Below the pieces are notes generated by a model. The model ran no database searches and was not told the origin of the DNA. It saw only the letters and a program-made list of their open reading frames with translations. Position numbers and translations under genes: made by a program. Positions 35,201 to 45,826 of a stretch of DNA of 64,000 nucleotides are shown here, piece by piece; within the stretch, counting starts at the first letter, position 1, and every line of letters begins with the position of its first letter. The DNA is from Muscardinus avellanarius (lineage: Eukaryota; Chordata; Mammalia; Rodentia; Gliridae): the NCBI GenBank assembly GCA_963383645.1, contig OY726566.1:98844302-98908301 (forward strand), read 5' to 3'.

Positions 35201-35590
35201 GTCTCGAGGCACCCTCGAGACCACAACACGGACCCCACGCTGAACCCTGAACGTCAGCACCCAGGTCTCACGCGGGCGGCCACCGGGGTGCCCCCATCTC
35301 TGGCAGCAACCTCAGGTGGCAGACAGGAGGACCCTCTGGGGAATGCCAGCTTCTCCCAGCTAAAGGAGCCACGCAGCTGCACCCCTCCTCCAAACAGTGC
35401 CCTCGTGGAGGCGCTGCCTGGCCGATGCCGGGCAGGACATTTCTCCTGGCTCAGTCCCCAAACTCTGCCATGGCATGGGAGACGCTGAGTGGATGCCGCT
35501 ACAGGAACCAGGGGGAGCGGCTAACGGTCGAGGAGTCAGGCTCGCGGCCATGTCAGCCCAGCCTTTAGGAAGAGCTTAGTGCCATGGTAG

Positions 35591-35734
35591 TTCTCTCTCT
35601 CCCTTCCCTCCCTCCCTCCCTCCCTCCCCTCCTCTCCCCTTTCCTTCCTTGTTCTTTTTATTTTCATTTTTCATTTCCTTCCTCTCCCTCTTTCTTCCCC
35701 TCTTCCTTCCCTCCCTCCCTCTTTCTTTTTTTGA
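35591..35734 (+). repeat. Pyrimidine-rich tract
   Basis: CCCT/CCTT-type simple sequence, interrupted by a few purines. Confidence 0.85.
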
Positions 35735-35799
35735 GGTACCGGGGATGGAACCCAGGGACATTGTACCTCTGAGCTACATCCCCAGCCCTATTTTTTGTC

Positions 35800-35800
<1 letters not shown>
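35734..35800 (-). repeat. SINE ID half, minus (interrupted)
   Basis: 'accggggatggaacccagg'; its B1 half resumes at 36029-36169. Confidence 0.8.

Positions 35801-35802
<2 letters not shown>

Positions 35803-35850
<48 letters not shown>
35803..35850 (+). repeat. (ATT)n microsatellite
   Basis: About 16 ATT units, the tail of the next SINE. Confidence 0.93.
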
Positions 35851-36028
35851 TGGTGGTACTGGGGATGGAACCCTTTTACCTCCGGGCTATACCCCCAGAC
35901 CTATTTTATATTTTATTTGGAAACAGGGTCTCTTAAGCCAGAGAGGCTGGCTTTGAACCTGCGCGATCCTCCTGTCTTTGCCTCCCAAATGTAGGGATGG
36001 ATTACAAGCGTGCACCACCATGCCCGGC
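35851..36028 (-). repeat. SINE type B variant, nested, minus
   Basis: 'gccagagaggctggctt' hairpin; 'ggatggaacccttttacct' in the ID half. Confidence 0.88.
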
Positions 36029-36169
36029 TGTCTTTTTTATTTTTGAAACAGGGTCTCACTGAGTTGTGAAAGGCCTCACTAAGTAGCTGAGGCTGTCCTC
36101 GAGCTGCGAAACCTACCATCTCAGCCTCCTGAATGCTGGGATTCCAAGTGTGTACCACCATGCCTGGCC
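36029..36169 (-). repeat. SINE B1 half, minus
   Basis: Remainder of the interrupted element at 35734. Confidence 0.8.
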
Positions 36170-36177
36170 AAGCTACT

Positions 36178-36397
36178 TTTCAAACAGGGTCTCACTAAGT
36201 TTCTGAGGCTTGGAACCTGTGATCCTCCTGTTTCACACTCCCAAGTTCAGAGATTACAGGAATGAGCCATGATGCCTGGCTTCATTTTTTATTTTATTCT
36301 GAAACAGGGTGTCACTAAGTTGCCAAAGCTGGCCTCAACCCTGCGATCTTCCTGTCTCAGTGTTGGAATTACAGGTATGTGCTACCATGCCTGGCTG
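36178..36397 (-). repeat. Two older B1 halves, minus
   Basis: 36178-36281 and 36282-36397 each end in 'atgcctggct'. Confidence 0.75.
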
Positions 36398-36880
36398 GGT
36401 TAGGGGTTCTTTTAATAAAACCAAAAGAAGACACCCTATTCTGGTCTCTCCCCCAGGGGAGTCCTGAGGAGGGCTCAGAGGAGCCCACCTGCTCCTTACC
36501 TAGCGAGACTTGGAGGAGCTTCCCGCAGGGCCTGCCAGCAGGGCCTGGCAGGGGTGGTGCTGGACACCACCAGACACTCCCAGCCAAGACCATTCCAACA
36601 GTGGACAGGGACGGGGGCTTTAACTTCCTCTTTATCAACCTCGCTGAGGCAGAGCCACCATGCAGGCAGCAAGGTCCCGCCACCAAATAAAAAGGGAAAA
36701 CACTACTCATACGATGTGATGTCACAGACGCCCATGGTGGCTGCCTGGACAAATTCCCTGGTGAGGATCACCCGCAGTCATTGGGCACGTTCAATTTCAC
36801 AGTGCTCACACTCCTAGCAGCAGAAAACAGAAAAAGCACCCGCCAGAGAGATGTCCCTGGCCTGCCCAGCCCCGGCTTAC

Positions 36881-37128
36881 CTGGCCCCAGGCTGTCACAT
36901 TCCACCAGCACCTCGCTGGCCTGGGTCTTCAGGGGGGGCACGATGATGGTCCGGGGGTTGGCGGAGCAGTGACTGTCCAGGCCGCCCTTGGTGTCAAAGG
37001 TGTTGGTGCTGTTGGGCCCGGCGCGCTGCTGCACAGAGTAGGGGCTGGTGTTGCTGGAGGAGTCGGAGTAGGGGGAGTCGTGGACCGTGACGCAGCTGAT
37101 GACGTTCTTCCTTTGCTTGGAGACAGTG
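36881..37128 (-). CDS. HIPK2: HIPK2 exon 13: caspase-cleaved region
   Basis: Acceptor tccttcacag, donor gtaagcc. The peptide reads (S)[19 protein letters not shown], then [60 protein letters not shown] and LGP. The aspartates of VTVHD and VECD are exactly 61 residues apart, the spacing of the reported caspase sites D916 and D977, so both fall in this exon. Cleavage there removes the autoinhibitory tail and activates the kinase. 248 bases; ends with G, the first base of a Val codon. Confidence 0.95.
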
Positions 37129-38439
37129 CTGTGAAGGAGAAGGGGCACGTGAGGGCTGGGGGAAGGCTGGGAGGTGAGAGCCCGCCACGCCTGGGCCAGT
37201 GGAGGGTGGCTGGGTACCAAGTGCCACCCGGCTAACCAGGGTGAGGACGGGAGGGCGGGCCGCTACTGGGCTCGCTGGTGCTCCTGAGGCTGGGGAGGGG
37301 GCTGCTGCTGGGCTCCCTCGGGGGCAGCCCTCTCTGGATCACCAGAATGCAAGAACTAGGCAACCAAGGAGCTGCCGAGGGTGTCGGGAGGAAAGGGTTA
37401 TCAGCTGAGGCTCGGCCCGTGAGACGCTGCTGAGCAGAGCAGAGCAGCGCGGGGCCGGAACATCCACACAACGGGGGTGCCTCTGGAGGACGGAAGCCAA
37501 GTGAGGCTTTGAGGAGGCCAGCCCCACATCACCCAATACCACGATCAGACACGCTGAGAAGAGAGATCGGGACAACCTGATGCCCTCCGCCAGCTCTTTG
37601 CCCTGGGAGGCGACTGTGCCCAGGCCACCCAGGACCTCTGGGAGCTGGCTCTGAGGGGAGCGGCCCTGCAGCTTGCCCACGGTCCCGGTCAAGGTCAGGG
37701 AGGTGGCGGGATCATTTTGGGCCTTGTGGAAGGGCTGATGCTACACGCAGGAGCCCTGCTGCCGTCTTCTCTCTGCAACTTCCTCTGATGACAGGGAGGA
37801 GTGCTGGGGATGGCTTACGGCCAGCACCTGCTTCTTTAGAGATATTTACGTGAGTGTGGTTACTTGGGAATCAATCCTGTCTGCCTTCCAGCTTAGGTAG
37901 AGGCTGCTGGGATGACGGATATGGGATTTATTGCTTACTGTGCAGAGTTTTAAAAATGGAAATTCTAATTTGGTATATTGATCTTTTATTTTTCAGAAAT
38001 AACAACTGCTGAAGCAAGCTGGTCAATTTCCAACTAATTTGATAAAAGAAGTTGGTATTTATATAAAGAGTTTCATAAGTTTATCATGACCCCCGCAAGA
38101 GGTCTTGCCCAGTGCCATAGTACCAGGCCAGGCCAGGCTCTTTCCAAGAGGGATGTCTGCCACTGGTGGATGGAGAAGTGGGCATGCTCAAGGGCCTGGG
38201 GCAACCAGGCAGAAGCTAAGTGATGACTAGAAGCTGGAGGGGCTGGTGGCATAAGACCATGGAGGGCTTGAACCCTGCTACCAATGCCCAGCACTACTGA
38301 CATCGCCCTAGACAACTGCTGCAGAGGCTGGACATGCTGTCCTCCGGCTCAGGACAGAAGGTTCCTAACTGGGTCTGTGAGTGAGAACAATGCCCGGCCA
38401 GATGTCTAACTTTAGCATGTGCTGGTGACAGAGCTTTGG

Positions 38440-38575
38440 AGCTATTCAACCTCTCAGAGATTCAGTCGATTTGTCAGTAAAATGTGGGTAACAATGGTAC
38501 CAACGTCACAGGTTTTTTCTGAGAACTAAGTGAGAATACACCAGCACTTTGACTAGTGCACGTGCTAAGGATCCC
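38440..38575 (+). repeat. MIR SINE
   Basis: 'cagtcgatttgtcagtaaaatg' type MIR core; partly duplicated downstream. Confidence 0.65.
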
Positions 38576-38723
38576 ATAAAAATTAGCAGCTATTAGCTGG
38601 GCGTGGTGGCACACGTCTAATCCCAGGAGAATACACCAGCACTTTGACTAGTGCATGTGCTAAGGATCCCTTAAATATTAGCAGCTATTAGCTGGGCGTG
38701 GTGGCACGCATCTGTAATCCCAG
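38532..38723 (+). repeat. 95-bp tandem duplication (MIR end plus SINE start)
   Basis: Copies 38532-38626 and 38627-38723 share 'gagaatacaccagcacttt' and 'agctgggcgtggtggcac', with about five differences. Confidence 0.88.
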
Positions 38724-38903
38724 GACTTGGGAGGCCGAGATAGGAGGAACACAGGTTCTAGGCCAGCCTCAGCAACTTAGTGAGGTCCTTAGCAACTTAG
38801 TGAGATCCTGATTCAAAATAAAAAATAAAATAGGGCTGAAGGTGTAGCCCAAAATTAGAACGCCCCTGGCTCAATCCCAAGTAACACACACACACACACA
38901 CAC
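38690..38903 (+). repeat. SINE type A with (CA)n tail
   Basis: Complete SINE whose first ~33 bases are also in the upstream duplicate copy. Confidence 0.88.
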
Positions 38904-38949
38904 AGCAACCATTATTACTTTATTACTACAGGCTGAGAAGCCCTAATTC

Positions 38950-39300
38950 ACATGTGATCATAGACACAGTGGCATCTTACCCAGCCATAAAGAACAAAAT
39001 TCTGTCATTTGTAGAAAGATGGATGGAACTGGTGAACATCATGCCAAGTGAAATATCAGACACGGAGAGTCAAGGGCCATGTTTTTCTCTCGTATTTGGA
39101 AGCCAGAGAGAAAAAAAATGGAAGAAAAAGCGAGCCCATGAACATAGGAGAACCAATCGAGTAGTCCAAGGGAACCGGGAGAGGAAGGTAAGGGGGAGGA
39201 AAGAGACAAACCACGCTATGTGAACGTATGAAGGCCCCGCGCGGAGCCTCACTGTTACACACGATCACAATGCTCCTCTGAAAATTTAAAGAACAACCCA
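38950..39300 (+). repeat. LINE-1 3' end (rodent lineage)
   Basis: 'gccataaagaacaaaattc', 'ggatggaactggtgaacat', 'atgccaagtgaaatatcag' are typical L1 ORF2-end/3'UTR sequences. Confidence 0.82.
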
Positions 39301-40069
39301 CCCAGCCCAAAGTGCCGCAGGCCACAGGTGGAAACTTCCACAGCTCACTGCACATCACAGGTCACAGTCAAAACTCTAAAAACCGTATGAAATACCTTTA
39401 GGTCATGCGCAGAGGTATATAGGATACGCAGATGCATTGTGTGTTTACACTTGCCTCCCATCTCCAAGAAATCTCATTATATAGATGCAAATATTTCAAA
39501 GTCCAGAAAGATCTGAAATCCCAAACATTTCTGGTCCCAAGCACTTTGGATAAGGGGTGCTCAGCTTGTATAATCAGCTGTGCTACCTTATTTGCTACGT
39601 GACAATAAGTTTGTAAAGAGAATTCCACTGGGCTGAGGACTTGCTGGAAAAGTCCCTTCTTTTCTCTTCTCTGCATAAGCCAGAGATTGATATGAAAGAC
39701 GCGACAAGTCATCAGTCAGGAGCCTGGAGATCTGGGCTGGGTGCTACAGGGAATACCCGAACAAAGAGACAGCACACGTCTCTGCCCTCGAGAAGATGAA
39801 GATCTCAGTGGGAGACTGTATAACAACATGACAAGTTAAACAGTAAAAGCTTTAAAATAACCAGTTAAAGAGAATAATGGATGTCACCGAGGCTTCCTTG
39901 ATTAACTGTCAAATGAGTCGTACCGATGATAATTGTGGAGAACTCAAGAGAAGGTGAGCAATGAATCGGCTGCATATACTTACAGCACTTGCCATTAACT
40001 TCGATAAAATAGATAAATTTTAATTAATAAAGACCCACGTCTCTCACTTGTAGCAATTTAAAGACAGAA

Positions 40070-40600
40070 AGCCCATGCTCGTGGCTCCTCAAAAACCTAA
40101 ACAGAGTTTCCATGTGACCAGCAATTCCATCCCTGGGCATGTATTTGAAGGAACTCAACACAGGAATTCAAACAGGTCTTGTATGCCAATACCCACGGAG
40201 GTGTTAGTCCTAAGAGCCACAGATGAACGGCCGAGCGGAATGGGGCAAATCCATGCAGCACTAGTCAGTCACAGGTGAAATGGAGCCCTGAGACATGCCA
40301 TGATACGAAGTCACCTTGAGAACAGTGGAACAGACCAGAACAAACACTGTCTGAGTCTACATGTATGAGATATCTAGAATAGTCACATTCATCCAGACAG
40401 GACCAGAGGCTCGGGGGGAGGCAGAGAGAAACGAGTTATTGCCTAATGGGAACAGAATTTTGGGGGTAGTGTAAGAGAAATGCTTTAGAAGTAGATAATC
40501 GTATGGTTGCAGAGCATTACAAATATAATGTTACTGAATTGTACACTTAAAGTGGTTAAGTGGCAAAGTTTATGTTCTGTATTTTGCCATAATTAAAAAA
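40070..40600 (+). repeat. LINE-1 3' end
   Basis: 'ccagcaattccatccctgg', 'tgaattgtacacttaaagt' and 'tattttgccataatt' of an old L1. Confidence 0.82.
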
Positions 40601-40973
40601 TTAATATATGCCCTGAATATACGCACTGTATTGTACACATTAAGTGGGTGAACTGTAAAGTGGTGAATCAGATCTGGATTTAAGAAGTTTCAAGGCTCAT
40701 TCAGAAACAACAACAACAAAAGCCAATGGGTTTCACATGATGGCAGTGCCTGCTGTAGACACCAGGAGGAGGAGGAGGAGCTGGTGCAGGAATTAGAGAG
40801 TGGGCCTTCAGGACAAGGCCCCTGAGCTCAAGGAGAAGGAATTGTAGAGGAGTCAGGCTGGCTGGTGGAGCGCCGAGGGATGTAGGGGGGACACAGAGGG
40901 AAGGAGGGAGAGCTGCCTTAAAAAGAGGCCAGCCAATCCTGTGGCTGTTGCTTCCTCTTCCCTTTCTTCTCTC

Positions 40974-41137
40974 TCTGCTGGGAATTAAATCCAGGGACAT
41001 GCTATCTCCAAGCCCCACCCCAGTCCTACTGTATTCTTTGTTTGGCAATAGGAGCTGAGGACCTGGCTAAGCTGCTGAGGCTGCCGTGCACCTGCTCCGT
41101 GTCCTGGGATTACAGGTGTGCATCACCATACCTGTTG
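40974..41137 (-). repeat. SINE, older, minus
   Basis: 'gggattacaggtgtgcatc'; diverged. Confidence 0.7.
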
Positions 41138-41816
41138 GGGCAGCTGTTTTATGTGGTGGTGGGGCACAGAAAAACACTGCCCTGGGAGTAGACATGGTGA
41201 CACCGTGTCACCGAGGGAGCCCCCCTCCCCCTGCACGGTCACAAAGTGCTCCCAGGTCCAGGGAGGAGCCAGGCCATCATTCCATGCAGCTTCCAGTTCC
41301 CCAGGGGGTGCCGGGAGCCGTGTGGCCCTGCCCCAACTTAGGACGCTGGCCCCAGCCACTTCTGTGTGATTAAGGAGCACGGGGGCTCTGGGCCATCTCA
41401 CGCGATGCGGGTGTGCTCTGCTGCAGGTGCACTCAGTGGGAAGGGACCATGTGAAATCAGAGGCTAGCTCCCAGATGGGTCCTAGGGGCTGCTGTTCTAG
41501 TCCTCGTTCTTCTGTCCCTCTACTGGGGGACCCTGGACAGTGGCCTGGGTAACCTGTGACAGCCAGTCAGCTCCAACCCACTTTGAAATCTATTAGGGAG
41601 GGTGGGAGATCACTCACAGCCCTGAAAGATCATCATGAGGTCCCTTAAAGATTTATTATGAAAGACATTTAAAATAGGGTCTGGCCTACTAGCCATTTGG
41701 AGAGAGAACAAGTTCCTGTAGTAAGTGTACCTCGCACGTGGACCCAGACCAGACCAGCTCCTGCTGATGTGATCGTCCTTAGTCCTAAGCAGTTCAGAAC
41801 AGTGAGCGTTAACTCA

Positions 41817-42123
41817 AGCCAGGCGCGGTGGGCACGCTCGTCATCCCCGCGCTTGGGAGGCGGAGACAGGAGGATCGCGCAGGTGCGAAGCCAGCCTTGC
41901 TGGCTTAAGAGTCCCTGTTTCCAAATTTAAAAAATAAATAAAAAATAAAAAATAAAAATATACATATATAGCCAGGCATGGTGGCGATGCCTGCAATCCC
42001 CGCGCTTGGGAGGCAGAGACAGGAGGATCGCGCAGGTTCAAAGCCAGCCTTGCTGGCTTAAGAGTCCCTGTTTCCAAATTTAAAAAATAAAAAATAAATA
42101 AAAAAATAAAAATATACATATAT
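41817..42123 (+). repeat. Tandem duplication of a truncated type B SINE
   Basis: Two ~153-bp units (41817-41969, 41970-42123), both without the ID half and both ending 'aaaaatatacatatat'. Confidence 0.88.
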
Positions 42124-42320
42124 AGCCAGGCGTGGTGGTACACGCTTGTAATCCCTGCGCTTGGGAGGCAGAGACAGGAGGATTGCGCAGGTTCGAAGTG
42201 CCATCGTGCTGGCTTAGGAGACCCTGTTTCCAAATAAAAATGTAAAAATGGGTCTGGGAGTGTAGCCCGGAGGTAGAAGGGCTTCCAGGAACCCCAATAC
42301 TACAAAAAAAAAAAAAAAAG
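42124..42320 (+). repeat. SINE type B
   Basis: Complete with 'gggcttccaggaacccc'; follows the duplicated units directly. Confidence 0.92.
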
Positions 42321-42327
42321 CAAAACA

Positions 42328-42500
42328 AGCCAGCGTCGTAGCGAATGCCTGTAATCCCAGTACTTGGGAGGCTGAGACAGGGGGATCAGAGGTTTTAGCC
42401 AGCCTCAGCAATTTAGCAGGGTTGTTTCCAAGTAAAAAATAAAATTGGTCTAAGGGTGTAGCTCGGAGGTAGAATGCTCCTAGGTTCAATCCCTAGTGAC
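42328..42500 (+). repeat. SINE type A
   Basis: 'gccagcgtcgtagcgaatg'; tail became a (CA/CG)n tract. Confidence 0.85.
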
Positions 42501-42519
42501 ACACACACACGCACGCACG

Positions 42520-42562
<43 letters not shown>
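42501..42562 (+). repeat. (CA)n/(CACG)n microsatellite
   Basis: CA units with an inner cacgcacgcgcgc block; alternating purine-pyrimidine. Confidence 0.93.
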
Positions 42563-42563
<1 letters not shown>

Positions 42564-42963
42564 AAAAACAAAGCAATAAGCAAAACACGCATATAACACC
42601 AATTTTGGCCAAACTGTAATGTGGTCTCAGATAAAACTCAAATTGGGCACATTTGTTTACTCAAATTTGGAAATTGCAGAGAAGCCTCAGCTTAGCATGA
42701 TTAACAGTTTCCTCACAACTGGCACTTCCCGGAGGGACAGGGGTCAGCTCACGAGCTGCGCAGCTTCACTGAAGGGCCTCCTGAAGAGTCGCGGGCTGCA
42801 GCCTGGCCTCGGTGACCTGCGAGGCTTCAGAGCCACTCCTCTATGGAAACCTGACAGGTGTGAGAGCTCCTGCCACGAGCCGAGGACACCTGCCCGCGGC
42901 TGGTTATCCTCCAAGGCAGAGGAACAAAACCTCCCTCAATTCTTACTTATTTATTTACTTATT

Positions 42964-43134
42964 TATCGTAGTACTAGGGTTTGAACTCAAGGCCTCTACC
43001 ACTGAGCGAGGCCCCAGCCCTTTTTATTTTTTGAGACCAGGTCTTGCTAAGTTGTCCAGGTTGGCTTCGAACCCGAAAACCTCCTGTCTCAACCTCCTAA
43101 GAAGCTGGGATTATAGGCCTGCACCACTCAGCCT
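42964..43134 (-). repeat. SINE, older, minus
   Basis: 'gtactagggtttgaactca'; ID half of the 'ctctaccactgagc' form. Confidence 0.8.
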
Positions 43135-43152
43135 CCATAAACTCTTCCTGGA

Positions 43153-43362
43153 GCCAGGTGTGGTGGCGCACGCTTCTAATCCCAGCACTTGAGAGGCTGA
43201 GACAGGAGGATCACGGTTTGCAGCCAACCTCACTTGCTTAGTGAGGCCCTCCGCAACTCGGTGAGACCCTGTTTCAAAATAAAGAATAAAAAAATCGGAC
43301 TGGGGGTTTGGCTCGGAGGTAGAACGCCCCTGAGTTCCATCTCTAGCACCACAAAAGGAAAC
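43153..43362 (+). repeat. SINE type A
   Basis: Target copies 'ctcttcctgg' near 43142 and 43382. Confidence 0.9.
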
Positions 43363-43394
43363 AAAGCACAAAACAGAAAAACCTCTTCCTGGGC

Positions 43395-44030
43395 CCCATT
43401 GCTTTGTTTAATGTAGCCTTCTGCCTAGTGAGCTACATAGGCACCACATGGCTCAATGCTGACCTCTATCTTTTTGGACTTATATGTGACCGGTGGAGGA
43501 AAGGTGACATAATGTGATAGCTCTGTTTCCGATCTCTGTTACTGTTGGAAATCGCCTCGCTCTACCTAAATACACTATGCAGATGAGAGAGCCACGGGAA
43601 GCCGGTAGATGAGTCACGTTGAGAGCGCGCACACATTTGAGATCGCTGCGGTGGATTCTTTAGGCTCATACTGTGCCGATACTACTGGGACTCATTCCAC
43701 TATTGTGTCTAATTATTATTGATAGCTTATCAATCCCATTACGAGCTGGTTAATGGAAGTGAGAGAGGCTGATAGGAGCCGAATGAGAAATGGACTATTT
43801 GCTCAAATGGCCTTGACAGACATCAGTTCTGAATGAGAAGCGAAGCTGTAAGAGCTCACGACTGCATTGTGTTGTCATGGCAATAGATGACTTTCATCAT
43901 TTTAAAATGATGGAGAGGAATAAGGAGCTAAGAAGTAAAGAAATCAGCCCCAGTGGAGACAACACTGCCAGAGGACCAGATGCAACCCACGACCCGTCCC
44001 CGCAGGGTCCTGGGCCGGAATGTGTTTCTG
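43395..44030. promoter_or_regulatory. Candidate conserved non-coding block
   Basis: SINE-free stretch within a SINE-dense intron. It has a TGAGTCA (AP-1 type) at 43610-43616, 'taattattattgatagctt' and unusually retained CpGs. Enhancer function is inference. Confidence 0.35.
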
Positions 44031-44034
44031 ATTT

Positions 44035-44150
44035 CTATTTGCTAATCTCAGTCAATTTCATCCTTCAAGACCAGGGTCAAAACTCATCTCCTCCAATAAA
44101 CTCTCCATGACTTCTTTCCCTCCTCTGACTTCAGTCAATGCTATATATGA
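44035..44150 (+). repeat. LINE-2 fragment
   Basis: 'aaactcatctcctccaata' and 'actctccatgacttctttcc' resemble the L2 3' region. Confidence 0.55.
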
Positions 44151-44159
44151 AAAAAAAAA

Positions 44160-44310
44160 TCCTCTTCTATTACCACGTATAGGCAACGTTTATTGGATGC
44201 ACACCAACTACCGTCCAAAGTGATGTATATATATGATCTCCTTTAGTCCTCAGGCTGGGGCCATGTGGTAGAGAAGACGATTACTCTCATTTTAAGGAAA
44301 ACACACTGTG
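44160..44310 (-). repeat. MIR SINE
   Basis: 'gatctcctttagtcctcag' and 'actctcattttaaggaaa' match a reversed MIR. Confidence 0.6.
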
Positions 44311-44455
44311 CGTACGGAGGGCCCGGGTCAGGCTACTCTGGGGCCAGACTGGCGATGGTGGTCTTCTCTGGGCACGGGGTGGACTGTGCCGTTCTCACCA
44401 GGCTCCCTCTACTCCAAGTCCCCCAAACCAGAATATATAGCTAATGACTTTTATT

Positions 44456-44641
44456 TATTTATTTTCTTTTAGCAGTACTGAGGATTGGACCCAAGGGTAC
44501 TCTACTTCTGAGCTATACCCCTATTTTTTTTTTTTAAGTTTGAAATAGGGTCTAAGTTCCTGAGGCTGACCTTGAACCTGTGATCCTCCTGTCTCAGCCT
44601 CCCAAGAACTGAAATTATAGATGTGCACCACCGTGTCCAGC
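44456..44641 (-). repeat. SINE, older, minus
   Basis: 'gagctatacccctattttt' and 'gtgcaccaccgtgtccagc'. Confidence 0.82.
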
Positions 44642-44679
44642 TATCTGATTAGTGCATGTGTGTGCATGTGTGTGTTTGT

Positions 44680-44742
44680 GTATATTACTGGGGATTGAAA
44701 CCAGGGGCATTCTACTTCTGAGCTATACCCCCAGTCCCTTTT
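44680..44742 (-). repeat. SINE ID half, minus (interrupted)
   Basis: 'actggggattgaaaccagg'; B1 half resumes at 44972. Confidence 0.8.
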
Positions 44743-44757
44743 TAAAAGTTTTTGTTT

Positions 44758-44956
44758 TAGCTGGGCGTGGTGGTGCACGCTTGTAATCCCCGCGCTTGGG
44801 AGGCGGAGACAGGAGGATCGCGCAGGTTTGAAGCCAGCCGTGCTGGCTTAAGAGACCCTGTTTCCAAATAAAAAAATATAAAAAAAATAGGCCTGGGAGT
44901 GTAGCCCGGAGGTAGAAAGGCTTCCAGGAACCCCAGTACCACCAAAAAAAAAAAAA
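44758..44956 (+). repeat. SINE type B, nested in opposite orientation
   Basis: Target copies 'aaagtttttgtttt' at 44744-44757 and 44958-44971. Confidence 0.92.
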
Positions 44957-44971
44957 AAAGTTTTTGTTTTG

Positions 44972-45093
44972 AAACAGGGTCTCACGAGGTTGCGGAGTCT
45001 CACTAAGTCGCTGGGGTTCTCGAACCCGCGATTCTCCTCAGCCTCTCAGACATTGATACTGGGGTCACAGGCACGGGCCACCACATCTGGCTC
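44972..45093 (-). repeat. SINE B1 half, minus
   Basis: 'gaaacagggtctcacgagg' onwards; completes 44680-44742. Confidence 0.82.
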
Positions 45094-45101
45094 TGATTAC
45101 C

Positions 45102-45291
45102 TTTTTTTTTTGTTTTTTGGTGGTACTGGGGATGGAACCCTTCTACCTCCGGGCTGCACTCCCAGACCTATTTTATATTTTTTATTTGGAAACAGGGTCT
45201 CTTAAGCCAGAGAGGCTGGCTTCTGCGCGATCCTCCTGTCTCTGCCTTCCAAGCGCGGGGATTACAAGCGTGCGCCACCACGCCTGCCCCG
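45102..45291 (-). repeat. SINE type B variant, minus
   Basis: Target copies 'tggctctgattac' near 45089 and 45294; 'gccagagaggctggctt'. Confidence 0.9.
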
Positions 45292-45447
45292 TGTGGCTCT
45301 GATTACTTTTAATCTGCCCTTCATGTGAGAAGAGATCACCAGTGACTCCAGGCAAGTCTCTTTCTGATGTATTATGTAGCTCTTGAGTTAAAGTTATTAG
45401 TGAGGGAAAACACTTTTGTTTTAATATGGGGTATATATTCCACTCAA

Positions 45448-45451
<4 letters not shown>

Positions 45452-45528
<77 letters not shown>
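45452..45528 (+). repeat. (AC)n-(TG)n inverted simple repeat
   Basis: About 18 AC units, a short 'atattt' spacer, then about 17 TG units: a near-perfect long palindrome. Confidence 0.93.
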
Positions 45529-45530
<2 letters not shown>

Positions 45531-45590
45531 TGGTACCGGGGATGGAACCCAGGGGGCATTCTACCTCTGAGCCACACCACCAACCCCATG
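45529..45590 (-). repeat. SINE ID half, minus
   Basis: 'ggtaccggggatggaaccc'. Confidence 0.8.
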
Positions 45591-45619
45591 TTTTTTTTCA
45601 TTCTTCCTTTCTTTCTTAT

Positions 45620-45826
45620 GTTTTTGTAGTACTAGGATGGAACCCAGGGGCATTCTACCTCTGAGCTCCACCTCCAGCCCTGTTTTTTATTCTTTACTTT
45701 GAAACAGGATCTCACTGAGTTGCAGAGGGCCTCACTAAGTAGCTGAGGCTGGCCGCAACCTTTGATCCTCCTGTCTCAGCCTCCCAAATGCTGGGATTAC
45801 AAGCGTGCCCCACCACGCCCGGCTCT
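45620..45826 (-). repeat. SINE type A, minus
   Basis: Complete; 'gcgtgccccaccacgcccgg'. Confidence 0.9.

Larger units (their letters stand above)
32299..36880 (-). other. HIPK2: HIPK2 intron 13
   Basis: GC-rich and SINE-free from 32299 to 35590, then a pyrimidine-rich tract and a SINE cluster (35734-36397). 36398-36880 is unique. No further exon or named repeat was recognised in the GC-rich part. Confidence 0.85.

Noticed and set aside
39735..39870. Faint ancient repeat ('cacgtctctgccctcgaga'), with a similar one at 57600-57720
   Set aside because: Resembles a common ancient interspersed-repeat motif, but too decayed for me to name.
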